In this document: positions 13,171 to 24,599 of the stretch, one piece after another
Layout: every line of letters begins with the position of its first letter
Position numbering within the stretch: position 1 is the stretch's first letter
Assembly: GCA_037013685.1 (NCBI GenBank)
Contig: CM072884.1
Span: 110,772,048-110,836,047, forward strand
From: Acridotheres tristis
Lineage: Eukaryota > Chordata > Aves > Passeriformes > Sturnidae
Direction: 5' to 3'
Length of the DNA: 64,000 bases
Position numbers and translations under genes: made by a program
Notes under the pieces: generated by a model
Seen by the model: only the letters and a program-made list of their open reading frames with translations
What the model was told of the DNA's origin: nothing
The model's database searches: none

Positions 13171-13535
13171 TCAGTTCCACTGGCAGAGCGACTCGCTCCG
13201 GATCCAAACGCCGTGACACAGCCTAAAAGCAAGCCTGGGGACCAGCTCCGCAGATTCCCCGAGCAGGGGCAGGACAGGGGATGCTCCTCTCCTTTCTCCG
13301 CTCCCTGCCGACCCGTGGAAAGTCTCTGCTGCTGCTGCTCCCCCTCTCCGGGCACCGGCAGCGTCTGCCAGGGAGGGAAGGAGAGGGAGAAAGGGGAAGG
13401 GAGGAGGCGCCAGCGCCGAGCACCGGGACAAAGTTGCGTTGGAGCCGGGGGGGCGGCAGAGCCGCTCCCACCCAGGAGAAGTTTGGCCCCTTCCTCCCCA
13501 TCCCTCCCGGCGCCCGCAGCCCCCGCAGCTCCTAC

Positions 13536-13853
13536 CGCCTGCGGCGGGGTTCCGATCAGCATCTCCAGGTAGTAGCCGCGGCCGGAGTCGCCCTGAAGGT
13601 TCTCCACCATGGCTAAAAAGTTGAGTGTGCCGCCGGGATCCGAGGCCAAGGCCAAGCCGTCCGCAGCCCCGGGGGCATCCTGCTGCCGGCTGCCGCTCGC
13701 CGGCCGCAGCACCACCGGGGCGGGCGGGGAGCCGGCGGGGGCGGCGGGGTGGGACACGCGGAGCGGCAGCGAGAAGAGCGCCCGGCAGAGCCCCGCGGTG
13801 CCGGCCAGGAGCAGCAGCAGCAGCAAGCCCGGAGCCGCCAGCGCCGTCCCCAT
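13536..13853 (-). CDS. BACE2: BACE2 exon 1, coding part (beta-secretase 2, N-terminus)
   Basis: The exon encodes the first 106 residues of beta-site APP-cleaving enzyme 2, a type I membrane aspartic protease of the secretory and endosomal pathway. Residues 1 to about 24 form a signal peptide with a leucine run (residues 10-16). A proline/alanine-rich prodomain follows, containing FSLPLRV near residue 27, close to the equivalent motif of mammalian BACE2. The end of the exon, NFLAMVENLQGDSGRGYY followed by LEMLIGTPPQ, matches the start of the BACE2 protease domain and separates it from BACE1, which has a different sequence there. The first catalytic motif (DTGS) belongs to exon 2 and is absent here. 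The ATG at 13853 has G at -3 and G at +4. The same frame stays open upstream to 13994 without another ATG, which supports this start. The exon ends in phase 0 at GCG followed by a GTAGGA donor (intron base 1 at 13535), where the family splices after the PPQ-x codon. CpG-rich composition is normal for a first exon. Confidence 0.95.
13810..13825 (-). repeat. Short CTG run coding the signal-peptide leucine tract
   Basis: Five tandem CTG codons on the minus strand form part of the hydrophobic core of the BACE2 signal peptide. Such runs commonly vary in length between alleles and species without changing function. Confidence 0.75.
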
Positions 13854-13943
13854 CCCACCGGAGCCGGGAGTCGCTTCCCAAGCGCGGCGGCTCCGGCCGG
13901 AGGCAGCGGCCGCCTGGCTGCCAGACTGGAACAGCCGAGGGGT

Positions 13944-13970
13944 GGAGGAGGAGGAGGAGGAGGAGGAGGA
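13944..13970. repeat. (GGA)9 / (TCC)9 microsatellite in BACE2 leader
   Basis: Nine perfect GGA units on the plus strand, read as a TCC pyrimidine tract in the BACE2 leader. It creates a spurious poly-Glu frame on the plus strand and a poly-Ser frame on the minus strand. Likely length-polymorphic. Confidence 0.9.
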
Positions 13971-13986
13971 AGGAGAAGGGAGCGGC

Positions 13987-14007
13987 TTACCCACGCCCCG
14001 GCTCCAT
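13987..14007 (-). promoter_or_regulatory. Candidate 6-codon uORF in BACE2 leader
   Basis: On the minus strand, ATG at 14007-14005 is followed by five codons (peptide MEPGRG) and TAA at 13989-13987. It lies 133 bases upstream of the main start and does not overlap it. The upstream base context includes G at +4. It would be in the mRNA only if transcription starts to the right of 14007. Any effect on translation is inference. Confidence 0.4.
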
Positions 14008-14252
14008 CTCCCCCTCCCCCGAAGCGAGCTCCTCCTCGCGTTCCTCCCGCACGGCCCCCGGAGCGCTCGGAGCTCCGCGGTTCGTGCGGGGAAAAGTTAC
14101 TGCGACCCAGCGCCCACGGGAGAAACTTCCCGGCTCGACTCAGCCCTGCCCGCAGCCCCGCTAGCGGAGCGTGACGGCACGGTGGGGAGAAAAGTTTCCG
14201 AAAGCTTTAAAGGGATGGAGCGGGAACCGCGGCTCCGCTCCCCTCCCGCTGC

Positions 14253-14279
14253 GGTGGCCACGGTGGCCACGGTGACCGG
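14253..14279. repeat. Three tandem 9-mers in BACE2 upstream CpG island
   Basis: GGTGGCCAC occurs at 14253-14261 and 14262-14270 and is followed by a diverged third copy, GGTGACCGG. It is a minor local duplication within the island about 400 bases upstream of the start codon. It could hold repeated factor sites, but no specific factor is claimed. Confidence 0.6.
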
Positions 14280-14449
14280 GGAGCCTCCGTGCGGAGCCGC
14301 TCCCATCGCTGAGGCTGTGGTGGGGCAGGAGGGGGTGGAGGTGGGGATGCGGGATCACTCGGGGGTGCGGGAGTGTCCCCGTGTGCCGGTTCACACGGCG
14401 CTGAGGAGCGGGCGTGTGTGTGTGTTTGTGCGTGTGGAAATTCATCTGC

Positions 14450-17400
14450 TGCACCGGCAAAGAGCGAGGCACGCAAAGTCTGCTTGAGAGAGCATGCGAG
14501 GCTTTAAATGTCTTCATCATGCACGGAATTAATAACGGCAGTCAAGTGCGGCCTTTTGAAAGATGGGAGCACTTAGGGTGGAATTAGTCTCGACATCTCT
14601 GGAGTAATGACAGTGCCTGATGGATCGTTGGATGGAGCGGATAGTTCGAAAACCTTGAAATGTAACACTGGGCAAGTCTAAGCAGAGTCACTCTGTGGTT
14701 GTTTCTGGCTCTTCCCCCAGTCCTCTGTTGTAGATAAAGTTGAAAAATATCCAGCTGAAGTCATGTGTACTTATCGGTGTCCCCTGATAAATTTGCTGTC
14801 CTAGGCAACCACCTGGTCTGTCCCCGTGTGTAAATCTGTGCCAAACTGCGTGGACTGAGATCCCTCCCTTGCCAGAGTAAACTGAAAGAGCTCCCCCTTC
14901 CCCTTCCTTGAGTTGGAGTAATCGACCGCAAGATTTCCAGGTGTTTCCCAGGTATTAAATGAAGTTTCAGTGAGAGGTAGGCAGTGTTCATTCCTGGGAA
15001 GGCTGAGCAGCCTGTTTGGGGGAAAGATACTTGGGCAAGGCTGTTAAATGTAGCCATTTGTCAGAGTTGCCTAAAGAGGATAATCCTTAAAAAGAAAGTG
15101 GGAGCCCACCTTCCCTTGCTGAAGGAAAAGAGGTGTTTTCACATTTTTTCACTGATGTTTTTGTTACTCTGCCTCTGTCACCTCAAATCTGGAGCCCTTG
15201 TGCTCACTTTGTAGGGCCTCCCTTGGATCAGTTCAGTGCTTCTGGTGCAGCTGGATGCTCTTCCTCCTGCATCCATGGCAGGAGGGGGATGCACACCCTG
15301 TCCTGGCTGGTGGAGCTCTCTGCAAGAAGGAAAAGGCTGCGGGGCAAGCCTGCAAGGACCGTGGCCTGGCTGGGGACTGGAGGTGAGGTTGTAAATGAAG
15401 CTTCCTCCCCGGAGGTTTTTGTGCTTGTGGGAAACCACGCACCTTGGTAAGAGGTGAAATTGTGCAAAGTTCCCCTGCTGCACAAAGCTTTCTATTTGCC
15501 TGACAAGTAGGAAGGTGAAATATTGCAGCCCTGGTCTGTCTAGTCTCACCTGCTCCAGATAGAGGGAAAATGCTGCTGGCAGCTGAACACCTGAGGGAGT
15601 GGCAGCCAGGCTCACACAAAGAGGTTATCTCTGGGGTGCTGCAGTAATGGCTTTTCCTAACGTGGCTGGGATAGTGACAGGTTGCATTGTAAGGCCTGTC
15701 TAGCTGCAGCTGAAGCTGAAGGGGAATTAAAATGCTTGGGGCTCTTCATGGGTGAGCTGAAAACTGGAGAAATGCCCCCGCCCCTTTGGAAAGGGGAGTG
15801 TGAAAAGTAATCAGGAGTATAATTGAACACCCCCTCAGAGTGGTAGGGATGTATTTAGAACAGTCAGCAGCTATGTGCATTTTGTTTTAATTCTTTTACA
15901 GTGCAGTAAGTCTTCCCCCTTGTCGCTGTTGCTAAGATACGTTACCACACTCCTGGCTAAAGCAATTCCAGCCGAAGAAGTGCATAGTTTTCAGAGCATA
16001 GAAGATATAGCATAGCCTTTAAGTGTTTAAAAAAAAACTTGTCCTTTTTTTTTTTTTTTTTTTTTTTAAATGCTGTTTGGTAAAAGTTCTTCCTGTCCTG
16101 TTTTCCAGAGCCCTGGCTCAGTCTCGCAGCAAATGCACATCAGACAGCTGCTGTGTGTGAGATGCTGTGTGTGAAACCTTCCTGTCCTCCCATGGCATCA
16201 TCCCAGCAGGGCTGGTGTGCAGCCTGCAGCCGGGTTTCTGCCTTGCCTCCTCTGCTCCTTTATTTATTTAAGTATCTGAGAAGGATTAGGCTGTGCCATG
16301 TACAGGTGAGAAGTTCCAGTGCATTTCTGAGCGCTGGCAGGAGTGGGCCTTTAAAGTGCAATGTGAACAGCTGCTTGGGAAAGGAGATATAAAAAAAAAG
16401 TCCTCCCAGAGAGCCAAATGTAACTACATCCAAGATGTTCCTTGGAGGAGAAGTCATCTGCATGCAATGAATGCCACAGTAAACATGCACATTTGGGTTT
16501 TTTTTATGTATCACATACAAAAAATAAATGCTAGAAATAGACTCAAGTTTTAGTGTCTGTACGCTTTGTATTCTGCAATATTTGGTGAATCTTGTTTTTC
16601 TCTATTTTTCTAATTCCAAATATATGTTATTCGAGTAAATAATAATAAAAGTAATTTTAAGTATCAGTCTCTGTGAATAGGCCTTTTTTTTCCCTTCAAG
16701 TTAACTGTCCACATATAAATTTTCAGGTAAATCTTGATCTTAATCCAACTCTGCGTTAATTTAATTTGATGGCACTGTGCTGCTTTAAACCTTGAGCCAC
16801 TTGCCAGTGAATTAACATTTGTCCCTATAACACAACCTTCCACCAGGATTTACAGAATACAGAGCATCATGAAAATGCAGCTGCTCTGTGCTGTGGACAA
16901 GGTGTGTGAACTCAGTCAGAGGGGACAGTGGAGATGTTAAATCAGGCCTGTTGAGAAAACAAGCAGGAACAGAGGAGGCATCTGAAGATGCAGAGGAAGT
17001 GCTGGAGCTGATCTGAGCAGAGGAGCTGTGTGTGGCTAAAAAGAGATCCTCTCCCTGCCGAGGAGGAAGCTATTAGGGGACTGCTCAGATCGAAGTGCCT
17101 CTCTGCTGAGCTTCTCAAGGAGTCAGGCTGACCTGTGCCAGCCTTACACAATGATAAGGGCAGATGGGCACAAACACTTCTGTCCTAAAATTGCTTTGTC
17201 TGCTTTCTGTGTTCTTAGCATAATCAATACTTTGGTTTTAAGAAGAGTGATTGTTCTTTACTGTAATTCCACCACGTTCCGGAAGGAAACCCAGCTGGAC
17301 CTGCAGGGTGCAAAGGGTTAATTCACAGATTTCGGTAGGAAAGGAGAGGAGAGGTTTTGTTCTTCCTGGACGTGACTGGGAAAAGGTCTTCTCTGTCTGT

Positions 17401-17885
17401 GGTTGTCTGGCAATCAGTTTTTTCATATTTTGGGGCCTAATGCAGTGAAGTATTGCTTGTACAAGCCAAGTGTAAACAATCAAGGGGCAGCAGAGGCCAC
17501 GAGGTCTGGCTCTGTTTTGTGTCTGCCAAGGTTTGGCTCTGTTTGTCTTCAAAGGGCACAAATAAAACAGCTAGCCCAGGGGATGAGAAATGAGCCACCC
17601 AGGAGAGCTGTTCCAGAGGTATTCGTGGGGCTCTAAAACATCTCCTGTGCCAAAGGGGGGACATGGACACTTCTGGGACTTTTTAAAGGATGGAGTGTAT
17701 GCCCTGTGTGAAGAGCTCATGCAAAATGAATCTTGTGGCTGAAGACTCAGTGCTTGGGGATGTAAGTGCAAATCCTTATCACCATCCATCTCTTTATTTT
17801 GGGTAGAGGACCTGTGGGTAGGAGTGTCTTCTTTGATCACTTTGGTCTTCTTTTGTCTGTGCAATGAGTTTTCTCAATGATAACT
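14450..17885. other. BACE2 upstream intergenic DNA, no gene seen
   Basis: Immediately upstream of the BACE2 CpG island. It contains a T23 run at 16045-16067 and otherwise unassigned sequence. Frames near 15.2-15.6 kb overlap on both strands, have no recognisable domain and appear to be chance. Confidence 0.5.
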
Positions 17886-17889
17886 CCCT

Positions 17890-18282
17890 TGGGCAGCAGA
17901 GGCTGAAGGAATTGGGATTGTTCAGCCTGGAGAAGAGAAGCTTCAGGGTGACCTAATTTTGGCCTTCTGAGAAAGATGGGGAGAGACTTTTTACAAGGGC
18001 ATGCAGTGACAGGACAAAAGGGAATGGGTTCAAACTGACAAAGAGTAGGATTAAATTGGATGTTGGGAAGAAATTCTTCCCTGTGATGGTAGTAAGGCAC
18101 TGGAAAAGGGTACCTGGAGAAGCTGTGGCTGCCCCTGGATCCCTGGAAATGTCCAAGGCCAAGTTGGACATTGGGGTTGGAGCACCCTGGGACAGTGGAA
18201 GGTGTCCCTGCCATGGTAGAGAGTGAAACTGGATGATCTTTAAGTTTCCATCCAACCTAAACCATTCCATGGTTTTATGATC
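17890..18282 (+). mobile_element. CR1 LINE, 3' fragment of about 390 bp
   Basis: Contains the CR1 order GATTGTTCAGCCTGGAGAAG, then GGGTTCAAACTGA, GAAATTCTTCCCTGTGATGG, AAGTTGGACATTGGGG, GGAAGGTGTCCCTGCCATGG, and the tail CCAACCTAAACCATTCCATGG. It is 5'-truncated within the 3' region and carries no complete reverse transcriptase. Confidence 0.95.
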
Positions 18283-21200
18283 CTTTTTTCTCTAACAAAG
18301 TGGCGTGTGACCAATCAAAGGGCAGAGATGCAAAATGCACCTTGTTTTGTGCTTGTCCCAGTGCTGGAGCAGAGGGGCTGTGCAGAGCCATGATCCCTCT
18401 GTAGGAGTAGGAACCAAGGAAGGGGAGGCAGAAACAGCTGCAGGTCAAAGTGGCTCCGAGTAAGTCCTGCTCAGGTCATGTGGTCTCAATAGGCAGCACA
18501 GAGCTGAGGTTAAGGGAAGGGTCATGAACACCATCAATATATTTGGTATTATGTTTATTTTGACTGTTTATCACCTTCTCTTTGAGTACTTCTGGTCTGG
18601 TGTAACTCACTGCTGCCTGGGGAGCTGCCATTTGAGCTCCTGCCCTGCACCTGAGGCAACCTGCAGAGCTCGTGATAAATGCATTGACCACTCTCACAAA
18701 AGTGTTATTCCTCCTCAGAAAGTTCTGCAGCTGGCACCATGGAAGAAATAATTTGTGGGTTAGACCTTAAAATGATCCAATATCGACCTTCTGATTCCAG
18801 ACCTTCCTACACTACAAACAGCAGTGTTATAAATTCATAAACTATGAAAAATTAAACATGGAGTGAACTATAACTGTGCTTTAAAAACAACACAGTGAAA
18901 TCTGGCACTGCTGAAATTTCCCAGATATAAATGTGGGGCTGCAACCCACTTGCCCACAAGTGGTGGAATGTTCATTTATTGTTAATAGTAAGAATAGTAA
19001 GAATAGCTTGTTACTATAGGGTTTTCAGGAAACCACTCAGCTTGGTTGAGATTTTTCAGAAGTGCTTGGACTCCACAGAATTTACTTGGAAGTGGAGGAT
19101 TTGGGATAGAGAGCCCTCATGGAATTTCAGGCAGTAGCTGTTGAACTGGAAAGTTCAAGAAATAAAGGAGCTCACACATGGCAAAATGAGTTCCTGCAAC
19201 CTGTCTTTATAATCTGCTGGTTTTTTGGTCCACCTTGCCTTATGATCCTGGTGCTGACCCTGGCAGAGCCTCTGCAGACTGGTAAATTTTGTCATAATCT
19301 ATGAAAATCTGCAGTTTTCTGAACTTGGAGTCCTCAACCCAGTGACTTCCAGCTGGACATAGAACTTCCTTCCTTTCCTCCGTTCCTGGGCCAGCCCATT
19401 TCTGAATTCTAGTTTAGGTAGGCTGCTGTAGTAAATTCAATGTGAAATGCTGAAGGCTGAGCACAAACCAGGTGCCTGAGTGATTCTGGGATGAAGGAGA
19501 ATTAAGAGGGACAACCTACATATAATTGGTGCACATAATTGGGGGGATTAATTGAAGGTTTGGGTTTGTTTTTTTTTTTTTTTTGATAAAAGATTATTTG
19601 TAACCTGATGATGAGTTCTTGATTTTTCATTTTTGGCGTTTTGGTCTTGAAATGATACTTTGTTTACGAATTATTTATTTAATTATTTTTTAAAACCGAA
19701 ATAGTAATACAGAAATAATGGAAAAAATTGTTACACTCTTCCTGGTGACCTTGATCAAAATAACTAATTCTGTATCCCATTTCTTTAGAATTAAAAACAA
19801 AACAAACAAAAAACATTAGAAAAACCCCAAGAATCCAAAAAACAAAAATTAAGCTCTGTTTTTCCAAAATTCTTAGAAAGGTTGAAGTTTCTCAGTTCAT
19901 GCATGTATAAAGACAAACATGTGCATGACAAATGAAGATGTCACCAGCAAAGCAGTCCACAGGCACGGAAACATTCTTGGCTTCTAAGCCATGGGGAAAA
20001 CCTGATGTACCAAAGAGAGGTTTGCATCTATCAGCTTTGCAAAATGAGGTCTTGTTGTCATCCTCCTGAGCCTCTGGAGATCTCTGAAATGCCAGAGAAA
20101 GGTGGAATGGAATTGTGTTTTACAGAAAGAACTTCTAGTTCAGGTTGTACCAGGGTATATTTAGACTTCTGAATGTTTGTGCTAATGCTAAATCCAAAAT
20201 GCTGCTTAAAATTCACACATACTCTAAAAAAAAGCGATAATGAACTTTTTTCAGCTGTGAATGTTGGACTTGCTGCAGGATAGAGCTGAAAAATGGTTTA
20301 GGTACTTTTAGGTTAGGTAAGTCAATTAGTAAAAGGGCTGTTATCCAGCATTTACCTGGTAATGACAGTAATGAAATGGTCCAGAAAAAAAAAATGTCTT
20401 AAGGCAAAACACTTTGATCTCTTTCTAAAAAAATGAGTAAAAAATTGTCAACTTAGAAAGTTTGATTAAGTTATTAATGTGTAAAATGTTACATGACTTT
20501 GCACTTCAATTTTCCTGTCTTTCCAGCAGTTCATTATTCCCCATCAGACACAGAGGTCTTCTCATAATTTATGTCCCCTGCCATTTGTTTCCAGAACCCA
20601 ACAATGAGAATAATTATGCTTGCCCCTTGGAATTCTTTGTTTTCAGGAAACAATGCATCAGGGAGGCTGTTTCAGAGATTCAGCCTCTGCCAGGCAGGCA
20701 GCCAAAAACAGGCAGAAGGCTGAAAATAAAGCCTGAAAAACTTCAGGTGATTCTTCCCTCGTTTGTAATGGTAGGGCCCACTGAAGTAAAGCAGATTGAT
20801 TTGCTGCTCGTAAGGGCAAGATCTGGTAATTTTACTTCAATTTGTCTTTCCTTCTGAAATAGTTTGTACTATTTCTTATGTTGGGCATCAGAAATATGTT
20901 TCTTGGAGTTGTTTGCATGATTTCTGATTGCTAATGCACAGAACATTGAATTAGAGAAGCTTGTAACTGCTGAACTCAGAGGCTGAAGTCTTTTGGGCTG
21001 CAGGTCTGCCAGAGACTCATCCTATTTTCTTCAAGTTTGTTCCTGGCCGTTCTGAGGAATCCACTGGAGAAAAAAGCATGTTGTTCTGTAGTTTAAAAAA
21101 AAAAAAAAAAAAAAGAAGTCGAATTGGGGTATTCATGTGTGAGAAGCAAATCTGGGATGTCCAGGTGCTAGAAAACAAACAAACAAACAAAAAAGACTCA

Positions 21201-23245
21201 AAGGAAAATTACCTATGAGTTATAGATAATAAGCCCAAATGTCATGATGGTTATTTTCCTACAAAAATCAGTTTACATGTGCTCGGTGGCATCCCATCTG
21301 GCAGCTCCTTTCTTCCCAGGGCCCCTTTTACACCACATTCCATCTCTGGCACCCTCAGGCTGGAGGAATCTCCTTGTTCCTGGCGTGGGGCTGGAGCAGC
21401 CTTTCCTCAGAGCTCCTGCTCCTGGGCTCTGCGGTGCTGAACACGGGGACAGGAATCACAGAAGTGACAAGGGACTCTCAGCAGAGGGCAGGGAGGGACA
21501 CAGCTCCCAGCTGAAGTGGCCTGGCGTGCTCAGGGGTGGACAGAAGAGCTGTGACAGCACAAAGGGACCTGCACAGTGACGTGACTTGGAGGGAAAAAAA
21601 GGAGAAAAAGGAGAAAAAAAGGCCCTGTTGGGGTGACAGGAAGAGCACAGGAGCTTTAGAGCACTTCTCACCAAATGAGGATGTGAGTGCAGGAATCCAG
21701 CACGCCTCGGATGAAGTGGTTTGGTAACTAATTAAGATTTTCCATGCAGGAATCTGTTCTGTCTTATTTTGAGAGCAACGAGGCTTTCTGGATTCTCAGA
21801 GGCCTTTTCCTTCTTAATCCCTAATGGATGAGCTTATTGACTGCATTTTAACAGTTTCTGAAGTACCACAAAAAAGCCCTTCAGGGTTTCACCTTCCACT
21901 CTGCTCCCTATGACAAAGGTTCGGGTGGTGTTGCTTTTGAATATGAATTTCAGGATTTAGGACCGGTAATACTATTAGTTTATTTAGGAAATGGAAAAAA
22001 AAGATAGAAATAGAAGCTGACTCAGTGTTGGAGGTAATCTTCTTTATTAGACTTGTATGAGAGAATACATTTTTCAAAGAGGAAAACCCCTCAGGAATTT
22101 CTGCTTCATCTTTTTGGGTGTCATGTAGGCTGAATATAATGTCTGTGTAAAAGGACTGAATAAGTTTATTGGTTACCTCATATGAGCAATACCCTTATCC
22201 ATCTCCTGTGCTCTGTTAACACTTGGGCAAATCTTACCCATTTATAACAAAAGAGAGCTATAACACATGGTTTGGGTTCACCCCACCTTGTATAAGCAGG
22301 CTCTGCTTTAAATACTTCATAATAAGGATTTGGATTTGGAGGGGAATTGGCAGGAATGCCTTCTGCTAGGTGACCTTTGCAAATATGTCTGCTGCTGCTA
22401 CATGTAGTACCTAAGGAGATGGTGTTTACTGCACTGGTTCTCTCCTGGGAGCTGAGAAAGAGGACAAAGCAGCTCTTTGAGGCTTGGCAGAAGATAATCA
22501 GAAATGTCACTCCCCACTCCATTCCTGCCAAATGCAATTAGGACCTTTGCCGAGGAGAAAATCATTTAGGGGTTGCACTTAAATCTTAGAAGGCACATGT
22601 GAAATGCTTCATTTTCAGCTGCTGATGCTGTAAACAGAATGTAGATACGAGTAATGGAGTAGAATTTGTTTTTCCCTCAATGAATACAAGGTATAAAGTG
22701 TTTATTGACTTAAAAAGAAAAACCTGAACAAACAGAATAAAGAAGAAAGCATTCACGGCTGCTTTGAAGGAAAGAATGTTTTTATTTCATACTTTGAAGA
22801 AATTGTTCAAGTAGTTCAGCCGTGTAAAAATGTGACCCCCTCTAATGCTGCCAAGGGCAGTGAGATCAGGGATAATCTGCTGAGGAAATGCAGCTCACGC
22901 AAGCCAAAGGCAGAGTTTTAAACTTACAGCACCAATTTTTTTTTTTCAAAAAGGGAAGCATGGGCCGAAGGGTGTTTTTTTTTGCTTCCTGAAGAACCCC
23001 ATTACCTGTTTTGATGAATGTTCTCTCTTTGCTGTAGATGCATGTGGATGTGAGGCACAGTCTGACACATCTTCTCCCTCCAAACCTGCTTTGTCTTCCC
23101 AGTTAAAAGCTCCACACAAGAGTAAAGGGGCTTTAGGAAAACTATATAAAAGTTACCTTTCATCTTGCGTTATTCTTCTAAAAGAATTGCAGGATAAGTG
23201 CCAGAAAAAGTAGACTAAACTGGACCTTTGCAGAACCTTTACATT
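18283..23245. other. Intergenic sequence, no gene seen
   Basis: AT-rich with A/T runs at 19.57 and 21.1 kb and an AAAC simple repeat at 21172-21191. No exon or repeat family is recognised. Confidence 0.5.
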
Positions 23246-23490
23246 AAGCAGGGACACCTTCCACTGTCCCAGGTTGCTCCAAGACCCATACAACTTGTCC
23301 TTGGACACTTCCAGCCACAGCTTTGATGTGCCAGGGCCTCACCACCCTCACAAGGTGGAATTTCTTCCCAATACCCAATCTAAGCCTGTTGTCTTTCAGT
23401 TTAAAGCTATTTTTGTGGCCATACAGAGATGAATGCTCTTCTCATTGCTGTGGTGAGAGGTGACATGCCCGTGTCAGGCTCATCACAGTT
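23246..23490 (-). mobile_element. CR1 LINE fragment lacking its 3' tail
   Basis: The reverse-complement CR1 blocks GGGACACCTTCCACTGTCCC, TTGTCCTTGGACACTTCCAG, GCCAGGGCCTCACCACCCTC and GAATTTCTTCCCAATACCC are present. The tail nearest 23246 (the CCAACCC/ATTCTATG part) is missing, so the copy has been trimmed at its 3' end after insertion or by rearrangement. Confidence 0.88.
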
Positions 23491-24087
23491 CTGGGGATGT
23501 GCAAATTATTCTTCATATTTGTGTGGTGCTGTAGTGCCCTTGGACACTGCTGCCTGCACCCTCTGATTCCCAATTTCCTCTGGAAAATTTTGGCAGTGCT
23601 TCATCTGCAGAGGAAGAATAGACGGAGAACTTTTCCTCCTTACCTGTCCCTGTGGTTTTAGTGCTGCCAGGTCTGTGTGGCCTGTGAGTGCTGAAAGGCT
23701 GGCTGAACGATGGGTTCTGTGACACAGGTGGTCCTGCAGTCCTTGCACTGACAGAGATGAAATATCCTAGAGCAAGTCTTTAATTAGGGAGAGATACTGC
23801 TTCCCCTAAAATGTCACTGACTTCTTGTTCCTGGAATATCATAATATCTCTCTTTGCTATTCCTGTTGTGAGAAAACCCCGGTGCAATTTCTCAATAGTC
23901 CCTCGCAGTTCCAAATATAAAATCCTCTTTAAAACCTGGGGGTTTTTGGGGGGCCTGAGCCCCCAAATTGTTTTCTCTGGCCATGCCCTGGGTTGGGTTT
24001 TCAGGGTTGCTGTGTGGATGTGCTGTGAACCTGATGAAACACCTTCAGGATGGTGTTTCCTAGGACAGTGTGGGTGTGTAAATGTTT

Positions 24088-24598
24088 AGTGCACTGGTGA
24101 GGCCACACCTGGAGTCCTGTGTTCAGTTCTGAGCCCTGTAATGCAAAAAAGACCTGGAGGGGCTGGAGGTGTCCAGGGCAGGGAACGGAGCTGGGAAGGG
24201 GCTGGAGCCCCAGGAGGGGCTGAGGGAGCTGGGAAAGGGGCTGAGGCTGGAGAAAAGGAGGCTCAGGGGGGACCTTGTGGCTCTGCACAAGTCCCTGGCA
24301 GGAGGGGCAGGGAGGGGGGGTCGGGCTCTGCTCCAGGGAACAGGGACAGGAGGAGAGGGAACGGCCTCAGGCTGGGCCAGGGCAGGCTCAGCTTGGACAG
24401 CAGCAGGAATTTCCCCATGGAAAGGGAGCTCAGGCCTTGGCAGGGGCTGCCCAGGGAGCTTTGGAGTGCCCATCCCTGCAGGTGGCACCTGGAGGTGGCA
24501 CTCAGTGCTCTGGGCTGGGGACAAGGTGGCCATGGGGCACAGCTGGGACTCCGTGGGCTGGGATGGCTTTTCCAACCTCAATGATTCTGTGAATCCTC
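24088..24598 (+). mobile_element. Young CR1 LINE copy A (about 510 bp)
   Basis: It starts with GGTGAGGCCACACCTGGAGT and ends with the tail around CCAACCTCAATGATTCTGTG. G-rich strand bias keeps several frames open, which gives spurious ORFs of 105-150 codons. From about 24155 it is nearly identical to the 54.3-54.75 kb copy in inverse orientation: long identical peptide stretches appear when both are translated. The low divergence between copies implies a recently active subfamily. Confidence 0.93.
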
Positions 24599-24599
24599 T

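Larger units (their letters stand above)
1..13535 (-). other. BACE2: BACE2 intron 1, 5' portion
   Basis: This runs from the GT donor at 13534-13535 leftwards past the window edge. I looked on the minus strand for exon 2, which should carry the catalytic DTGSSN-like motif, and did not find it. The intron is therefore at least 13.5 kb, consistent with the long first intron known in other vertebrates. It contains CR1 fragments near 1.9, 4.3 and 5.1 kb and an LTR-like A-tailed insert at about 6.8-7.75 kb. All longer ORFs here lack recognisable domains and are taken as chance. Confidence 0.85.
13854..14210 (-). other. BACE2: Probable BACE2 5' leader (extent approximate)
   Basis: This is the GC-rich stretch immediately upstream of the start codon. 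On the transcribed strand it contains a (TCC)9 pyrimidine tract at 13970-13944. The first upstream ATG found, at 14007, opens a six-codon uORF that stops at 13987. The right boundary is a guess because no start site is visible. Confidence 0.45.
13180..14440. promoter_or_regulatory. BACE2: CpG island spanning BACE2 exon 1 and probable promoter
   Basis: Dense CpG and high GC begin near 13.18 kb, peak at about 13.45-14.35 kb and fall off near 14.44 kb. The rest of the window is CpG-poor. The island covers the end of exon 1, the start codon, the leader and about 500 bases upstream of the ATG. No strong TATA box is evident. A CTTTAAAG palindrome near 14.21 kb is the only TATA-like element, and its use is speculative. 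A TATA-less CpG promoter with dispersed starts is the expected type, active at least leftwards. The exact transcription start cannot be read from the sequence. Confidence 0.8.

Noticed and set aside
1..13535. BACE2 exon 2 within the window
   Set aside because: No minus-strand sequence coding the DTGSSN-type catalytic motif with an acceptor was found, so exon 2 lies to the left of the window.
13171..13881. 236-codon minus-strand ORF overlapping BACE2
   Set aside because: It starts at a TTG codon, is out of frame with BACE2 and crosses the donor site. It is a shadow frame in GC-rich DNA.
13119..13994. 291-codon minus-strand frame as the full BACE2 first exon
   Set aside because: The first codon at 13994 is GTG, not ATG, and the frame reads through the splice donor at 13535 into intron. 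The supported coding part is 13853 to 13536.
13609..14487. 292-codon plus-strand ORF across the CpG island
   Set aside because: It runs antisense over BACE2 exon 1 and its leader. It is open because of GC-rich composition and the GGA repeat, and shows no domain.
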